This document shows positions 16,232 through 24,664 of a DNA stretch of 64,000 bases, in pieces. The notes under the pieces are model-generated. The model searched no databases. It saw only the letters and a program-made list of their open reading frames with translations, and was not told where the DNA came from. The first letter of the stretch is position 1. Each line of letters starts with the position of its first letter. Location of the stretch: assembly GCF_900637195.1 (NCBI RefSeq), contig NZ_LR134356.1:4154001-4218000 (forward strand). The letters are read 5' to 3'. The position numbers and the translations under genes were made by a program. The DNA comes from Mycolicibacterium aurum. Its GTDB lineage: Bacteria > Actinomycetota > Actinomycetes > Mycobacteriales > Mycobacteriaceae.

Positions 16232-17353
16232 GTGAAGGAATTCAGCAGTGGGGTCGACGGCGCGGATTCCGTCCCGGTCATCGACACCAGCGTGCACATC
16301 TTCACCCAGTCCAACAAGGACCTGCGCCAGAACTTCATGCAGGAGCCGTTCCGCAGTCGCGGCTTTCCGGACTACGAGATGGACTGGTACGGCGCCCCTG
16401 GCGGCGAGTACGCCAAGGGCACCGAGGGGCCCGACCGCCAGTACCCGGGATCCGATCCGGAGCTGGTGGCCCAGCACCTGTTCGCCGATCGAGGCGTCGA
16501 CATCGCGGTCCTGCACCCGATGACGCGCGGGATCATGCCGGATCGTCACCTGGGCACCGCAATCGCCGCGGCGCACAACGAGATGATGGTGACCCGATGG
16601 CTGGATCACCAGGAGTTCGGCGAACGGTTCCGCGGCACCATCCGGGTCAACCCCGACGATGTCGCAGGCGCGCTGCGGCAGATCGCGAAGTACAAAGATC
16701 ATCCACGGGTCGTTCAACTCGGCGTGCCCCTGCAGTCTCGTGAGCTCTACGGCAAGCCGCAGTTCTGGCCACTGTGGGAGGCCGCGGTCGATGCGAACCT
16801 GCCTGTCGCAGTGCATTTCGAAGTCGGATCGGGTGTCATGCTGCCGCCGACGCCGAACGGCTTGACCCGCACCTATGAGCAGTTCGTCGGTTTCACCGCA
16901 TTGAACTTCCTCTATCACCTGATGAACATGATCGCCGAGGGCGTGTTCGAGCGACTGCCGTCGCTGAAGTTCGTCTGGGCCGACGGCGCCGCCGACCTGC
17001 TGACGCCCTTCATGTGGCGGATGGACTGTTTCGGCCGTCCGCATCTGGAACAGACACCCTGGGCGCCGAAGATGCCCAGCGACTATCTGCCCGGCCACGT
17101 CTTCTTCGTCGAGGGCAGCCTGGATGGACCCGGTGATGTCGACTTCGCCGGGGAATGGGCCGGATTCACCGGCAAGGACGACATGGTGATGTATGGATCC
17201 AGCTATCCCCACTGGCAGCTCAACGAGCTGTCGGTACCGAGTTCCTACAGCGCCGAGCAACGCGACAAGTTGTGCTGGCGAAACGCCGCAGAGCTCTACG
17301 GCATCGAAGTTGCAGCAACTCCATCCGTCGCATCCGCGGCTGCGGCACAGTAG
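16232..17353 (+). CDS. Amidohydrolase-2 (COG2159) family protein, metal site incomplete
   Basis: 373 residues from a GTG with AAGGA upstream. The overall sequence fits ACMSD/amidohydrolase-2 TIM barrels, which hydrolyse or decarboxylate through a divalent metal. The first metal motif reads DTSVHIF instead of DxHxH, and the late catalytic Asp (normally in SDYPH) is Ser: MYGSSYPHW. The next gene encodes a paralogue that keeps SSDYPHW, so this chain may be a non-catalytic partner or an altered enzyme. Nineteen nt separate the two genes. A possible promoter (TTGCTA, then TACACT, near 16151-16177) precedes it, with weak support. Confidence 0.8.
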   Translation: MKEFSSGVDGADSVPVIDTSVHIFTQSNKDLRQNFMQEPFRSRGFPDYEMDWYGAPGGEYAKGTEGPDRQYPGSDPELVAQHLFADRGVDIAVLHPMTRGIMPDRHLGTAIAAAHNEMMVTRWLDHQEFGERFRGTIRVNPDDVAGALRQIAKYKDHPRVVQLGVPLQSRELYGKPQFWPLWEAAVDANLPVAVHFEVGSGVMLPPTPNGLTRTYEQFVGFTALNFLYHLMNMIAEGVFERLPSLKFVWADGAADLLTPFMWRMDCFGRPHLEQTPWAPKMPSDYLPGHVFFVEGSLDGPGDVDFAGEWAGFTGKDDMVMYGSSYPHWQLNELSVPSSYSAEQRDKLCWRNAAELYGIEVAATPSVASAAAAQ

Positions 17354-17371
17354 AGGGACCAGGAGGCCGTC

Positions 17372-18517
17372 ATGACCACTACCGCCAACCCACGGGTACC
17401 CGCCGCCGAACGCATCGCGGTTCGGTGTGTCGACTCCGATGTGCACCCGGCGCCCCGCACCGGCGATCTCGGTCAGTACATCCCCGAGCCGTGGCGCAGT
17501 AAGTACTTCGGCACCCACAAGGTGGGCGACCAGATCTACTACGACGCCCCCGACTATGCGCACTCTTATGCGATGCGTCTGGACACTTTCCCGCCCGATG
17601 GTGAATTCGCCTGCAGCGATCCCGATCTGGCGTTCAAACAGCTGATCATGGAGGCCGGCGCCGACGTCTGCATCCTGGAACCCGCCGCGTACCCTGCGCG
17701 GATTCCCGAGGCGCAGCACGCCATGGCGGTCGCGCTGAACCATTGGCAGGCCAATCACTGGCTCGACAGTCACAACAACTGGCACGAACGCTGGCGCGGT
17801 TCGATCTGTCTGGCCATCGAGGAGCCCGGCAAGAGCGTCGAGGAGATCGAGAACTGGGCCGGGCATCCCTTCATGTCGCAGATCCTGATCAAGGCCGAGC
17901 CGCGCCCGTCATGGGGCAATCCGAAGTATGACCCGATCTGGGCGGCTGCCACCAAGCACGACATCCCCGTGAGCTGTCACCTGTCGCGCAGCCACTATGA
18001 CGAGCTGCCCATGCCTCCGGTCGGGCTGCCGAGTTACAACCACGATTTCATGGTCACCTACTCGCTGCTCGCGGCGAACCAGGTCATGAGCCTGATTTTC
18101 GACGGGACGTTCGACCGGCATCCGACACTCAAGATCGTGTTCGTGGAGCACGCTTTCACGTGGATCCTGCCCCTGATGTGGCGCATGGACGCGCTGTACG
18201 AGGCCCGCAAGTCGTGGTGCGACATCAAGCGCAAGCCCAGCGAGTACGTCAAGGACCACATCAAATTCACCACCCAGCCGCTGGACTACCCCGAGGACAA
18301 GACCGAGCTGACGCGGGCGTTCGAGTGGATGGAGTGCGAGAAGATCCTGCTGTTCAGCAGCGACTATCCGCATTGGACCTTCGACGACCCCCGTTGGCTG
18401 GTCAAGCACCTGCCCGAGCATGCCCGGGAACCCATCATGTTCCGCAACGGGCAGGCCACCTACCGAAATGTGCCGGAGACCGTGCCTGCGCTCGAGGGTC
18501 AGGTTCGGGTCTTCTGA
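17372..18517 (+). CDS. Amidohydrolase-2 (COG2159) family protein
   Basis: 381 residues with CVDSDVHP near the start, mid-protein His in VSCHLSRSHYD, VFVEHAFTW, and FSSDYPHWTFDD with the conserved Asp near the C-terminus. This is the mycobacterial 'DSDVHP' branch of amidohydrolase-2 proteins, related to decarboxylases and hydrolases of cyclic acids. The preceding paralogue lacks the Asp, so the two may work as a heteromer. A Rieske ferredoxin and an alpha/beta hydrolase follow closely, which suggests one ring- or lactone-processing transcript. The reaction is not known. Confidence 0.85.
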   Translation: MTTTANPRVPAAERIAVRCVDSDVHPAPRTGDLGQYIPEPWRSKYFGTHKVGDQIYYDAPDYAHSYAMRLDTFPPDGEFACSDPDLAFKQLIMEAGADVCILEPAAYPARIPEAQHAMAVALNHWQANHWLDSHNNWHERWRGSICLAIEEPGKSVEEIENWAGHPFMSQILIKAEPRPSWGNPKYDPIWAAATKHDIPVSCHLSRSHYDELPMPPVGLPSYNHDFMVTYSLLAANQVMSLIFDGTFDRHPTLKIVFVEHAFTWILPLMWRMDALYEARKSWCDIKRKPSEYVKDHIKFTTQPLDYPEDKTELTRAFEWMECEKILLFSSDYPHWTFDDPRWLVKHLPEHAREPIMFRNGQATYRNVPETVPALEGQVRVF

Positions 18518-18520
18518 ACC

Positions 18521-18700
18521 ATGACAGAGGGCAGGAGCGAAGCGACCCGGCAAGCTATGACGGAGGGCAGGAGCGAAGCGACCCGGGAAGCTGTGCCGGA
18601 GGGCAGGAGCGAAGCGACCCGGGAAGCTGTGCCGGAGGGCAGGAGCGAAGCGACCCGGGAAGCTGTGCCGGAGGGCAGGAGCGAAGCGACCCGGGAAGCT
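18521..18700 (+). repeat. Five in-frame 36-bp tandem repeats at the 5' end of a Rieske gene
   Basis: Five 36-bp units start at 18521, 18557, 18593, 18629 and 18665; a partial sixth begins at 18701. The core is GAGGGCAGGAGCGAAGCGAC. Units 1-2 begin with ATG and 3-5 with GTG, each with a purine-rich AGGAGCGAAG about 15-20 nt upstream of the next start-like codon. At 12 codons per unit they are in frame and encode TEGRSEATREAV-like peptides. Confidence 0.95.
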
Positions 18701-19090
18701 GTGCCGGAAGACAAGGCACCCCGATTGGCGCAGGGGCGGGAGCACGTCGTCGCCACCGTCGACGAGATCCCCTCGGGATCACACAAATTGGTGCCGATCG
18801 GGCGTCACGGCGTCGGCGTCTACAACGTCAACGGCACGTATTACGCGATCGCCAACTACTGTCCGCATGAAGGCGGACCGCTGTGCGCCGGACGCGCCCG
18901 AGGGCTCAACATCGTCGACGACACCGTGCCCGGCGACGCCGTGATGGTGCGCGACAAGGAGTACATCTTCTGCCCCTGGCACCAGTGGGGGTTCGAGCTG
19001 GCAACGGGCACCACCGCGGTCAAACCTGAGTGGAGTATCCGCACCTACCCCGTCCGGGTCGTCGGCAACGACGTGCTCGTTCAGGCCTGA
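18521..19090 (+). CDS. Rieske [2Fe-2S] ferredoxin with a repeat-built N-terminus
   Basis: 189 residues if read from 18521. Residues ~1-60 are five copies of a 12-residue repeat (TEGRSEATREAV type). The Rieske domain begins near residue 70 and shows NYCPHEGG (CxH) and IFCPWHQWGFEL (CxxH), the two Cys and two His that hold the cluster. Without the repeats the protein is ~125 residues, the usual size of a stand-alone Rieske ferredoxin, so translation may really begin at the GTG at 18701 or any repeat start. It probably carries electrons to an oxygenase. It lies 3 nt after the amidohydrolase and 22 nt before the alpha/beta hydrolase. Confidence 0.85.
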   Translation: MTEGRSEATRQAMTEGRSEATREAVPEGRSEATREAVPEGRSEATREAVPEGRSEATREAVPEDKAPRLAQGREHVVATVDEIPSGSHKLVPIGRHGVGVYNVNGTYYAIANYCPHEGGPLCAGRARGLNIVDDTVPGDAVMVRDKEYIFCPWHQWGFELATGTTAVKPEWSIRTYPVRVVGNDVLVQA

Positions 19091-19112
19091 TCACACCGGA
19101 GCAGGAGCAGAG

Positions 19113-19991
19113 TTGCCCAACAAGAAGATCGAGATCAATGGCGGCAATGTCGTTTATGAAATCCTGGGCAAGGAGGGGGATTTCATCGTCCTGACGCCCG
19201 GCGGACGGTTCAGCAAGGACATCCCCGGGCTGAAGCCGCTGGCGAAGAAGCTCGTCGAGGGCGGCTATCGGGTGCTGTTGTGGGACCGGCCCAACTGCGG
19301 CAAGAGTGACGTCCAGTTCTACGGCCAGAGTGAATCGCACATGCGCGCGGAGACCCTGCAGCAGCTGGTCACCAAGCTCGACATCGGGCCGGTCATCCTG
19401 CTCGGCGGATCCGGCGGGGCGCGGGATTCGATGCTGACCACCATGCTCTACCCCGAGTTGGTCACGAAGCTGGTGGTGTGGAATATCGTCGGCGGCGTCT
19501 ACGGCTCGTTCGTACTCGGGTCCTACTACATTGTGCCGAGCATTCTCGCGGTGCGGGGCGCAGGCATGAAAGCGGTGGCCCAGGTCTCCGAATGGCAGGA
19601 ACGCATTGCCGAGAACGGCGACAACGCAGCACGATTCGCAGCTGAAGATCCTGCCGAGTTCCTCAAGCTGATGTTACGGTGGCTCAACGCCTTCGTGCCG
19701 AAGCCCGGCCAGACGATCCCCGGCGTCGAGGACGAGATGTTCGACAACATCACGGTGCCCACGCTGATCATTCGCGGCGGCGAGAACGATCTGGATCATC
19801 CGAAGCGCACCTCACTGGAGGTCAGTTGCCTCATCAGGGGCTCCAAGGTCATCGACCCGCCGTGGCCGGAGGACGCTTGGGAGCGCGCAGGTGAAGCGCG
19901 AGCGTCGGGAAAGGTGAAGCGGTTCAACATGTTCGACACCTGGGTGCAGGCCGCCCCGGCGATCCTGGACTTCCTGAAGAAGTCGACGTGA
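19113..19991 (+). CDS. Alpha/beta hydrolase
   Basis: 292 residues from a TTG preceded by GCAGGAG. The fold pattern is clear: VLTPGGRFSKD (oxyanion region), LLWDRPNCGKSD, LLGGSGGARDS with the nucleophilic Ser, and TLIIRGGENDLDHP with the Asp. A clear catalytic His near the end is harder to place because the usual GHxP segment reads DPPWPEDAW, so activity is less certain. Its place after the amidohydrolase and Rieske genes suggests hydrolysis of an ester, lactone or ring-cleavage product. Confidence 0.82.
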   Translation: MPNKKIEINGGNVVYEILGKEGDFIVLTPGGRFSKDIPGLKPLAKKLVEGGYRVLLWDRPNCGKSDVQFYGQSESHMRAETLQQLVTKLDIGPVILLGGSGGARDSMLTTMLYPELVTKLVVWNIVGGVYGSFVLGSYYIVPSILAVRGAGMKAVAQVSEWQERIAENGDNAARFAAEDPAEFLKLMLRWLNAFVPKPGQTIPGVEDEMFDNITVPTLIIRGGENDLDHPKRTSLEVSCLIRGSKVIDPPWPEDAWERAGEARASGKVKRFNMFDTWVQAAPAILDFLKKST

Positions 19992-20014
19992 CAACGGGAC
20001 GACGCTCACCCCGG

Positions 20015-20500
20015 TCAATCGACCGCGACGATCCGGACCTCGCAGTTGAGCGAGGCCTCCAGAGCGGTGTGCACCCGGCTCTCCGGGATTCGGCGCAGGT
20101 CGTCCCTGCTCACCGTCACCTTGACGATGTCCCATCCATCGTCGGTGGGAATGCGCTCGATCTCGCCGGTCAGCCCGAGACCCGCGAGCACGCCGTGCGC
20201 ATCGTCGTCGGTGCCGCGGCTCACGTAGGTCAGGACGCCGGCACAGGGCTGTACACCGAAGCCTCCGAAAGCCTTCGTGCACAACTCGACCGAGACGCGC
20301 CGGAGCTCGTCGGCATCGTCACCGGCGATGAGCAACTCGACCTGTCTGCGGTTGCGCGGCATCGCCGACAGGTCGGCGTCGACGAGGTCCACCGCCTGCC
20401 CCTTGACCGACTCGGAGAGAGTTGCCATGCCCACACGTAGCTGTGCCGGCGTCAACTGCGCCGACGGGTCGACATCGACCCGCACCACCGCGGTCCTCAT
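20015..20500 (-). CDS. Conserved hypothetical protein
   Basis: 161 residues from the ATG at 20500. I do not recognise the family. The sequence is soluble, acidic, and splits into two similar-length halves (RTAVVRVDVDP to LSAMPRNRRQVELLIAG, and GLTGEIERIPTDDGW to SLNCEVRIVAVD), compatible with two small alpha/beta domains. It has three Cys (ELCTKAFG, QPCAG, LNCEV). It is divergent from the NuoF-like gene with only 36 nt between starts, so they share a promoter region. It converges with the alpha/beta hydrolase at 19991. Confidence 0.6.
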   Translation of the reverse strand: MRTAVVRVDVDPSAQLTPAQLRVGMATLSESVKGQAVDLVDADLSAMPRNRRQVELLIAGDDADELRRVSVELCTKAFGGFGVQPCAGVLTYVSRGTDDDAHGVLAGLGLTGEIERIPTDDGWDIVKVTVSRDDLRRIPESRVHTALEASLNCEVRIVAVD

Positions 20501-20536
20501 GGCCGCCACCCTATCCCCAGGCAGGGAGCGCCGGAG

Positions 20537-21835
20537 ATGACACGGACGGACAACGGGTTGGCCACCCGTGTGGCGGTTACCGTGTGGCCTGGCACGGACC
20601 CCCGGCTGCTACGGACCACCGAGGGCACCGAATCCGAGGACCATGCGGCGTATGTGGAGTCCGGCGGCTATCAGTACCTCGACCATCCGGACGCGCTACT
20701 GGAGGAGGTGGACCGCAGCGGTCTGCAGGGCCGTGGCGGCGCAGCCTTCCCGTTGGCGGTGAAGCTGCGCACCGTGCGCGATGCCGGCCGCGGTGTGGGG
20801 ACCGTGGTGCTGGCCAACGGCGAAGAGGGGGAACCCGCCTCGATCAAGGACCGGTGGCTGCTGCGCCACCGGCCCCATCTGGTGCTCGACGGCGTTCGAC
20901 TCGCCGCGCGCATCGTCGGTGCCGCCAGGGCCTACGTCTACGTATCCGACGTGCACGCCGTCCGCGCTCTGGGTGCGGCGCTGGACGCTGCCCCGCCGCT
21001 GGACGTCGCGGTCGAGGTCGTGATGGTGGAACCCGGGTACGTCGCCGGCGAGGAGACGGCGGCCGTGCGCGCCGTCAACGGTGGCCCCGCGAAGCCCACG
21101 GACAAGCCGCCGCGGCCCTTCCACGAGGGTGTCGCCGGACTGCCGACGCTGGTCAGCAATGTCGAGACGCTGGCCAACCTGCCGTTCATCCTGCGCCACG
21201 GCAGCGACGCCTTCCGGGCGTACGGAACATCCGCCTCCCCCGGCACGTTCCTGGCCACGGTGACCGGCGGCGGCCGACCACCCAGGCTTTACGAACTGCC
21301 GTACGGCACACCGATCGCCGAACTCCTTGCCCACCATCAGGTTTCCACCGAGACACTCAAGGGTGTGCTCATGGGCGGTTACTTTGCGGGGCTGCTGAAC
21401 CGCGAGGTGCTCGACAGCACGCTCGACCACGAATCCATGCGCCGCCTCGACAGTGGGCTGGGCTGCGGCGCCGTCGCGGTGATCGCCGACGAGTGCCCGG
21501 TCGCGGTCGCCGCGTCGGTGATGGCGTACTTCGATCGCGAGAACGCCGGCCAGTGTGGCTCGTGCTTCAACGGCACAGCGGCGATGTCCGCAGTCACCGA
21601 TGCCCTGCGGCTCGGCGTCGCGACCGGCGACGATCTCGCCCGTCTGCAGCGGTGGTCGGTGGTGTTGCGGGGCCGGGGCGCGTGCGCGACGTTGGATGCC
21701 GCGACCAATGTCGCCGCGAGCCTGCTGCGGGCCTTCCCCACCGACGTCGCCCGCCATCTGGCCGGTGAGTGCGAGGTCTGTGGAACACACCCCTACTCAG
21801 CGGTGCGGCCCTATGAGGTGGAGGCGGTCTCGTGA
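20537..21835 (+). CDS. NuoF-like FMN/iron-sulfur oxidoreductase
   Basis: 432 residues resembling the 51-kDa (NuoF) subunit of complex I and related NAD-linked dehydrogenases. FMN/NADH-binding segments are GRGGAAFPLAVKL and NGEEGEPASIKDRWL, with EPGYVAGEETA. The C-terminal cluster region is atypical: GQCGSCFNGTA keeps two Cys of the usual CxxCxxC, GACATLD supplies another, and an extra CEVCG lies near the end. No other complex I genes are nearby. It overlaps the next ferredoxin by 4 nt (GTGA), so it probably reduces that ferredoxin from NAD(P)H and serves as electron input for the P450s. This role is inferred from context. Confidence 0.8.
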   Translation: MTRTDNGLATRVAVTVWPGTDPRLLRTTEGTESEDHAAYVESGGYQYLDHPDALLEEVDRSGLQGRGGAAFPLAVKLRTVRDAGRGVGTVVLANGEEGEPASIKDRWLLRHRPHLVLDGVRLAARIVGAARAYVYVSDVHAVRALGAALDAAPPLDVAVEVVMVEPGYVAGEETAAVRAVNGGPAKPTDKPPRPFHEGVAGLPTLVSNVETLANLPFILRHGSDAFRAYGTSASPGTFLATVTGGGRPPRLYELPYGTPIAELLAHHQVSTETLKGVLMGGYFAGLLNREVLDSTLDHESMRRLDSGLGCGAVAVIADECPVAVAASVMAYFDRENAGQCGSCFNGTAAMSAVTDALRLGVATGDDLARLQRWSVVLRGRGACATLDAATNVAASLLRAFPTDVARHLAGECEVCGTHPYSAVRPYEVEAVS

Positions 21836-22140
21836 GTGACCCGATGAAGATCAAGCTGGACCGTACGCTGTGCGACGGCTTCGGAATCTGCGCAAAGCAT
21901 GCACCCGGGTACTTCTCGCTCGACGACTGGGGCTACGCCGCCCTGATCGGCGACGGCACCGTGCCCGAGTCCGATCGCGACGCGGTGATGCGGGCGCTGC
22001 TGGACTGTCCGGTGCACGCCATCATCGAGCTCGGCGAGCACGGTCCACTCGGCCGCAAGCCCGTCGTCGGTACCGGGGACGCCCCCGAGCCACATCTGGC
22101 CAGTGACGACAGCGAAGCGATCTCGGAGTTCGTCCGTTGA
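21832..22140 (+). CDS. One-cluster ferredoxin with C-terminal extension
   Basis: 102 residues, starting at a GTG that overlaps the NuoF-like stop. The cluster motif is LCDGFGICAKHAPGYF with DCPVHAI, i.e. CxxFxxC(x)nCP: the second ligand position is Phe, where the ferredoxins at 7252 and 28472 have His and that at 27721 has Asn. About 35 extra acidic residues follow the cluster domain. The coupling to a NuoF-like gene suggests that protein is its reductase. It overlaps the DUF35-thiolase gene by 4 nt (TTGA). Confidence 0.88.
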   Translation: MSDPMKIKLDRTLCDGFGICAKHAPGYFSLDDWGYAALIGDGTVPESDRDAVMRALLDCPVHAIIELGEHGPLGRKPVVGTGDAPEPHLASDDSEAISEFVR

Positions 22141-23783
22141 CACGACCGCTGCCCCAGCTCACTGTCCAGAACGAATTCTTCTGGACCGCAGGGGCCGACG
22201 GCCGGCTCCGCATCCAGGAATGCCTGAGCTGCCGGTCACTGGTTCACCCGCCCGCTCCGGTGTGCCGATACTGCCGCGAGACCAAGATGGGCGTGCGCGA
22301 CGTCTCCGGCAAGGCCACGTTGGCGGGCATGACCGTCAACCACCGCTTCGGTTTCCCCGACCTGCCGCCGCCCTACGTCGTGGCCGAGGTCGCCCTCATC
22401 GAGGATCCCCGAGTTCGCCTGACCACCAACATCATCGACGCCGATGCCGACGAGCTCGTGCTCGGCCAGCCGGTCGAGGTGGTCTTCGAGCAGGTCGACG
22501 ACGTGTGGCTGCCCCTGTTCAGGCCGGCCGCCGATCCGGACGCGCCCACCGCCATGCCCACCGACGCGATCGCACCCGGGCAGTTCGCCGAGCATGTGCG
22601 ACCGATGCTCACCACACACAAGTTCGAGGACCACTCCGCGATCACCGGCATCGGAATGTCGACGATCGGGCGCAGGCAGATGGTGGCGCCGTTGTCGCTG
22701 ACGATCGCGGCGTGCGAACAGGCCGTCGCCGATGCCGGCCTGAGCTACGACGACATCGACGGCCTGTCCACCTATCCCGGCCTCGACATGGCGGGCATGG
22801 GCGAGGGTGGGGTGAGCGCGCTGGAGGGCGCACTGGGACTTCGCCCGACGTGGATCAACGGTGGCATGGACACCTTCGGCCCCGGTGGGTCCGTCATCGC
22901 GGCGATGATGGCCGTCGCCACCGGGATGGCTCGTCACGTGCTGTGCTTCCGCACGCTCTGGGAGGCGACGTTCCAGCAGCTGATGAAGGAGGGCAAGATG
23001 TCCCCTCCCATGGGTGCTCGCACCTCCAGCTGGCAGCATCCCTTCGGCGCCATCTCGGCGGCACATGTGCTGGCTCAGAACGCAAGTCGACACTTCCAGC
23101 GGTACGGCACCACACGCGAGACCCTTGGCTGGATAGCCCTGAACCAGCGCGCCAACGCGGCGCTGAATCCCACGGCGATCTACCGTGATCCGATGACGAT
23201 GGACGACTACCTGTCGGCGCGGATGATCACCACGCCGTTCGGTCTCTACGACTGCGACGTGCCCTGTGACGGCGCGGTCGCAGTCGTGGTGTCCGCCATC
23301 GACGCGGCGAAGGACCTACCCAACACACCTGTGCGGTTCGAGGCCGTCGGCACGCAGATCATCGAACGCCTCGACTGGGATCAGACGACACTCACCCACG
23401 AACCGCAGGTACTCGGCCAGTCGGCACACCTGTGGTCTCGTACATCGTTGCGACCCGACGACGTCGATGTGGCCGAACTGTATGACGGCTTCACATTCAA
23501 TTGCCTGTCCTGGCTGGAGGGCCTGGGCTTCTGCGGCATCGGGGAGGCCAAGGACTTTCTCGACGGCGGTACAGCGATCGCGCGCGACGGCATCATTCCG
23601 CTGAACACCCATGGTGGACAGCTGTCCCACGGGCGCACCCACGGTATGGGCCTGATCCACGAGGCGGTCACGCAGCTGCGTGGTGAGGCCGGCGACCGTC
23701 AGGTGGCCGATGCCCGTGTCGCGGTGGCCAGCAGTGGCGGACTGACCCCCAGCGGCGTGATGCTTCTGCGGACAGACGCGTGA
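22137..23783 (+). CDS. DUF35 OB-fold/zinc-ribbon fused to a thiolase-fold domain (aldolase-like)
   Basis: 548 residues. Residues ~1-140 are a complete DUF35 domain: zinc ribbon CLSCRSLVHPPAPVCRYC, then an OB-fold (KATLAGMTVNHRFGFP). Residues ~160-548 are a thiolase fold (MVAPLSLTIAACEQAVADAG to SSGGLTPSG). Where thiolases have the nucleophilic Cys, this reads WINGGMDTFGPGGS, so it should not do thiolysis. Known parallel: in steroid-degrading actinobacteria, Ltp2 and the DUF35 domain of ChsH2 together form a retro-aldolase that removes a side-chain fragment. Here both parts are in one chain. It is coupled by overlap to the ferredoxin before and the alpha/beta hydrolase after. Confidence 0.85.
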   Translation: MTRPLPQLTVQNEFFWTAGADGRLRIQECLSCRSLVHPPAPVCRYCRETKMGVRDVSGKATLAGMTVNHRFGFPDLPPPYVVAEVALIEDPRVRLTTNIIDADADELVLGQPVEVVFEQVDDVWLPLFRPAADPDAPTAMPTDAIAPGQFAEHVRPMLTTHKFEDHSAITGIGMSTIGRRQMVAPLSLTIAACEQAVADAGLSYDDIDGLSTYPGLDMAGMGEGGVSALEGALGLRPTWINGGMDTFGPGGSVIAAMMAVATGMARHVLCFRTLWEATFQQLMKEGKMSPPMGARTSSWQHPFGAISAAHVLAQNASRHFQRYGTTRETLGWIALNQRANAALNPTAIYRDPMTMDDYLSARMITTPFGLYDCDVPCDGAVAVVVSAIDAAKDLPNTPVRFEAVGTQIIERLDWDQTTLTHEPQVLGQSAHLWSRTSLRPDDVDVAELYDGFTFNCLSWLEGLGFCGIGEAKDFLDGGTAIARDGIIPLNTHGGQLSHGRTHGMGLIHEAVTQLRGEAGDRQVADARVAVASSGGLTPSGVMLLRTDA

Positions 23784-24664
23784 ACTCTCCCGCCCCGCGC
23801 CCGCGCGTCGTCCTGGCCGACGGTGTGCCGATGTCCGGCCTGGTCGCGGCGGTCGCGAAGCCACGTGCGGTGATCGTCGCAATCCACGGCGGCGCCACGT
23901 CGTCGGCGTACTTCGACTGCCCCGGCCGTCCCGAGCTCTCGCTGTTACGCGCCGCAGCAGCACAGGGATTCACGACGATCGCACTGGACCGTCCGGGTTA
24001 CGGCACCTCCGCGGTGTATGCGGCGGAGTTCGCCGACCCGGCCCGCCGGGTCGCCGCGACGTCGGCCGGTGTGGACAAGATTCTGGGCGACGTCGACTGC
24101 GGTGCCGGCCTTTTCGTCATGGGCCACTCCGCCGGGTGCGAACTCGGCCTGCGCTTGGCCACCGCACGGGACGACGTCGTCGGCGTCGAGCTCGCGGGCA
24201 CCGGTCTGCGCTACAGCGGGCCCGCCAAGGCCATCATCAGCGAGGCGACGATCACGTCACGTCCGGCCGGGCTGCGGGACCTGTTATGGGAACCTACCGA
24301 CCTGTATCCCCCGGAGGTGCTCACCGGTGCGCTGTCCGCGCCGGGTGTCGCCTACGAGGGTGAGGTCACCGCCAATTGGGCGCGCCGGGACTTCCCCGCC
24401 CTCGCCACCAAACTTGCTGTGCCGGTGCAGTTCAGCATCGCTGAGCACGAGAAGGTGTGGGACTCCTCCCCTGAGTCCGTCGCCGCGATCACTGCGCTGT
24501 TCACTGCTTCGCCGCAGCTACGGGTCAACGAGATGGCCGACAGCGGACACAATCTCAGCGTCGGCCTGAGCGCGGCACGGTACCACCAGCGGGTGTTGTC
24601 GTTCATCGAAGAATGCATCGCGGACGCACGCGGCCGCGACCGAGAGCACGTGGAGGCAGGCTGA
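23780..24664 (+). CDS. Alpha/beta hydrolase
   Basis: 294 residues, GTG start overlapping the previous stop (GTGA). IHGGATSSAYF (oxyanion loop), DRPGYGTS, VMGHSAGCELG with the nucleophilic Ser, and SGHNLSVG with a likely catalytic His are visible. It could be an esterase, a C-C hydrolase or a CoA-thioesterase; the position after an aldolase-like gene favours processing of a cleavage product. Its stop overlaps the next start by one nucleotide. Confidence 0.85.
   Translation: MNSPAPRPRVVLADGVPMSGLVAAVAKPRAVIVAIHGGATSSAYFDCPGRPELSLLRAAAAQGFTTIALDRPGYGTSAVYAAEFADPARRVAATSAGVDKILGDVDCGAGLFVMGHSAGCELGLRLATARDDVVGVELAGTGLRYSGPAKAIISEATITSRPAGLRDLLWEPTDLYPPEVLTGALSAPGVAYEGEVTANWARRDFPALATKLAVPVQFSIAEHEKVWDSSPESVAAITALFTASPQLRVNEMADSGHNLSVGLSAARYHQRVLSFIEECIADARGRDREHVEAG

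Noticed and set aside
16172..17866. 564-codon minus-strand frame
   Set aside because: Antisense to two amidohydrolase genes; no ribosome site or domain.
18521..18700. Possible CRISPR array
   Set aside because: Units are head-to-tail with no spacers and stay in a reading frame; no cas genes nearby.
20537..21835. Part of a complex I (nuo) operon
   Set aside because: No other nuo genes flank it, and the cluster-binding motif differs from true NuoF.
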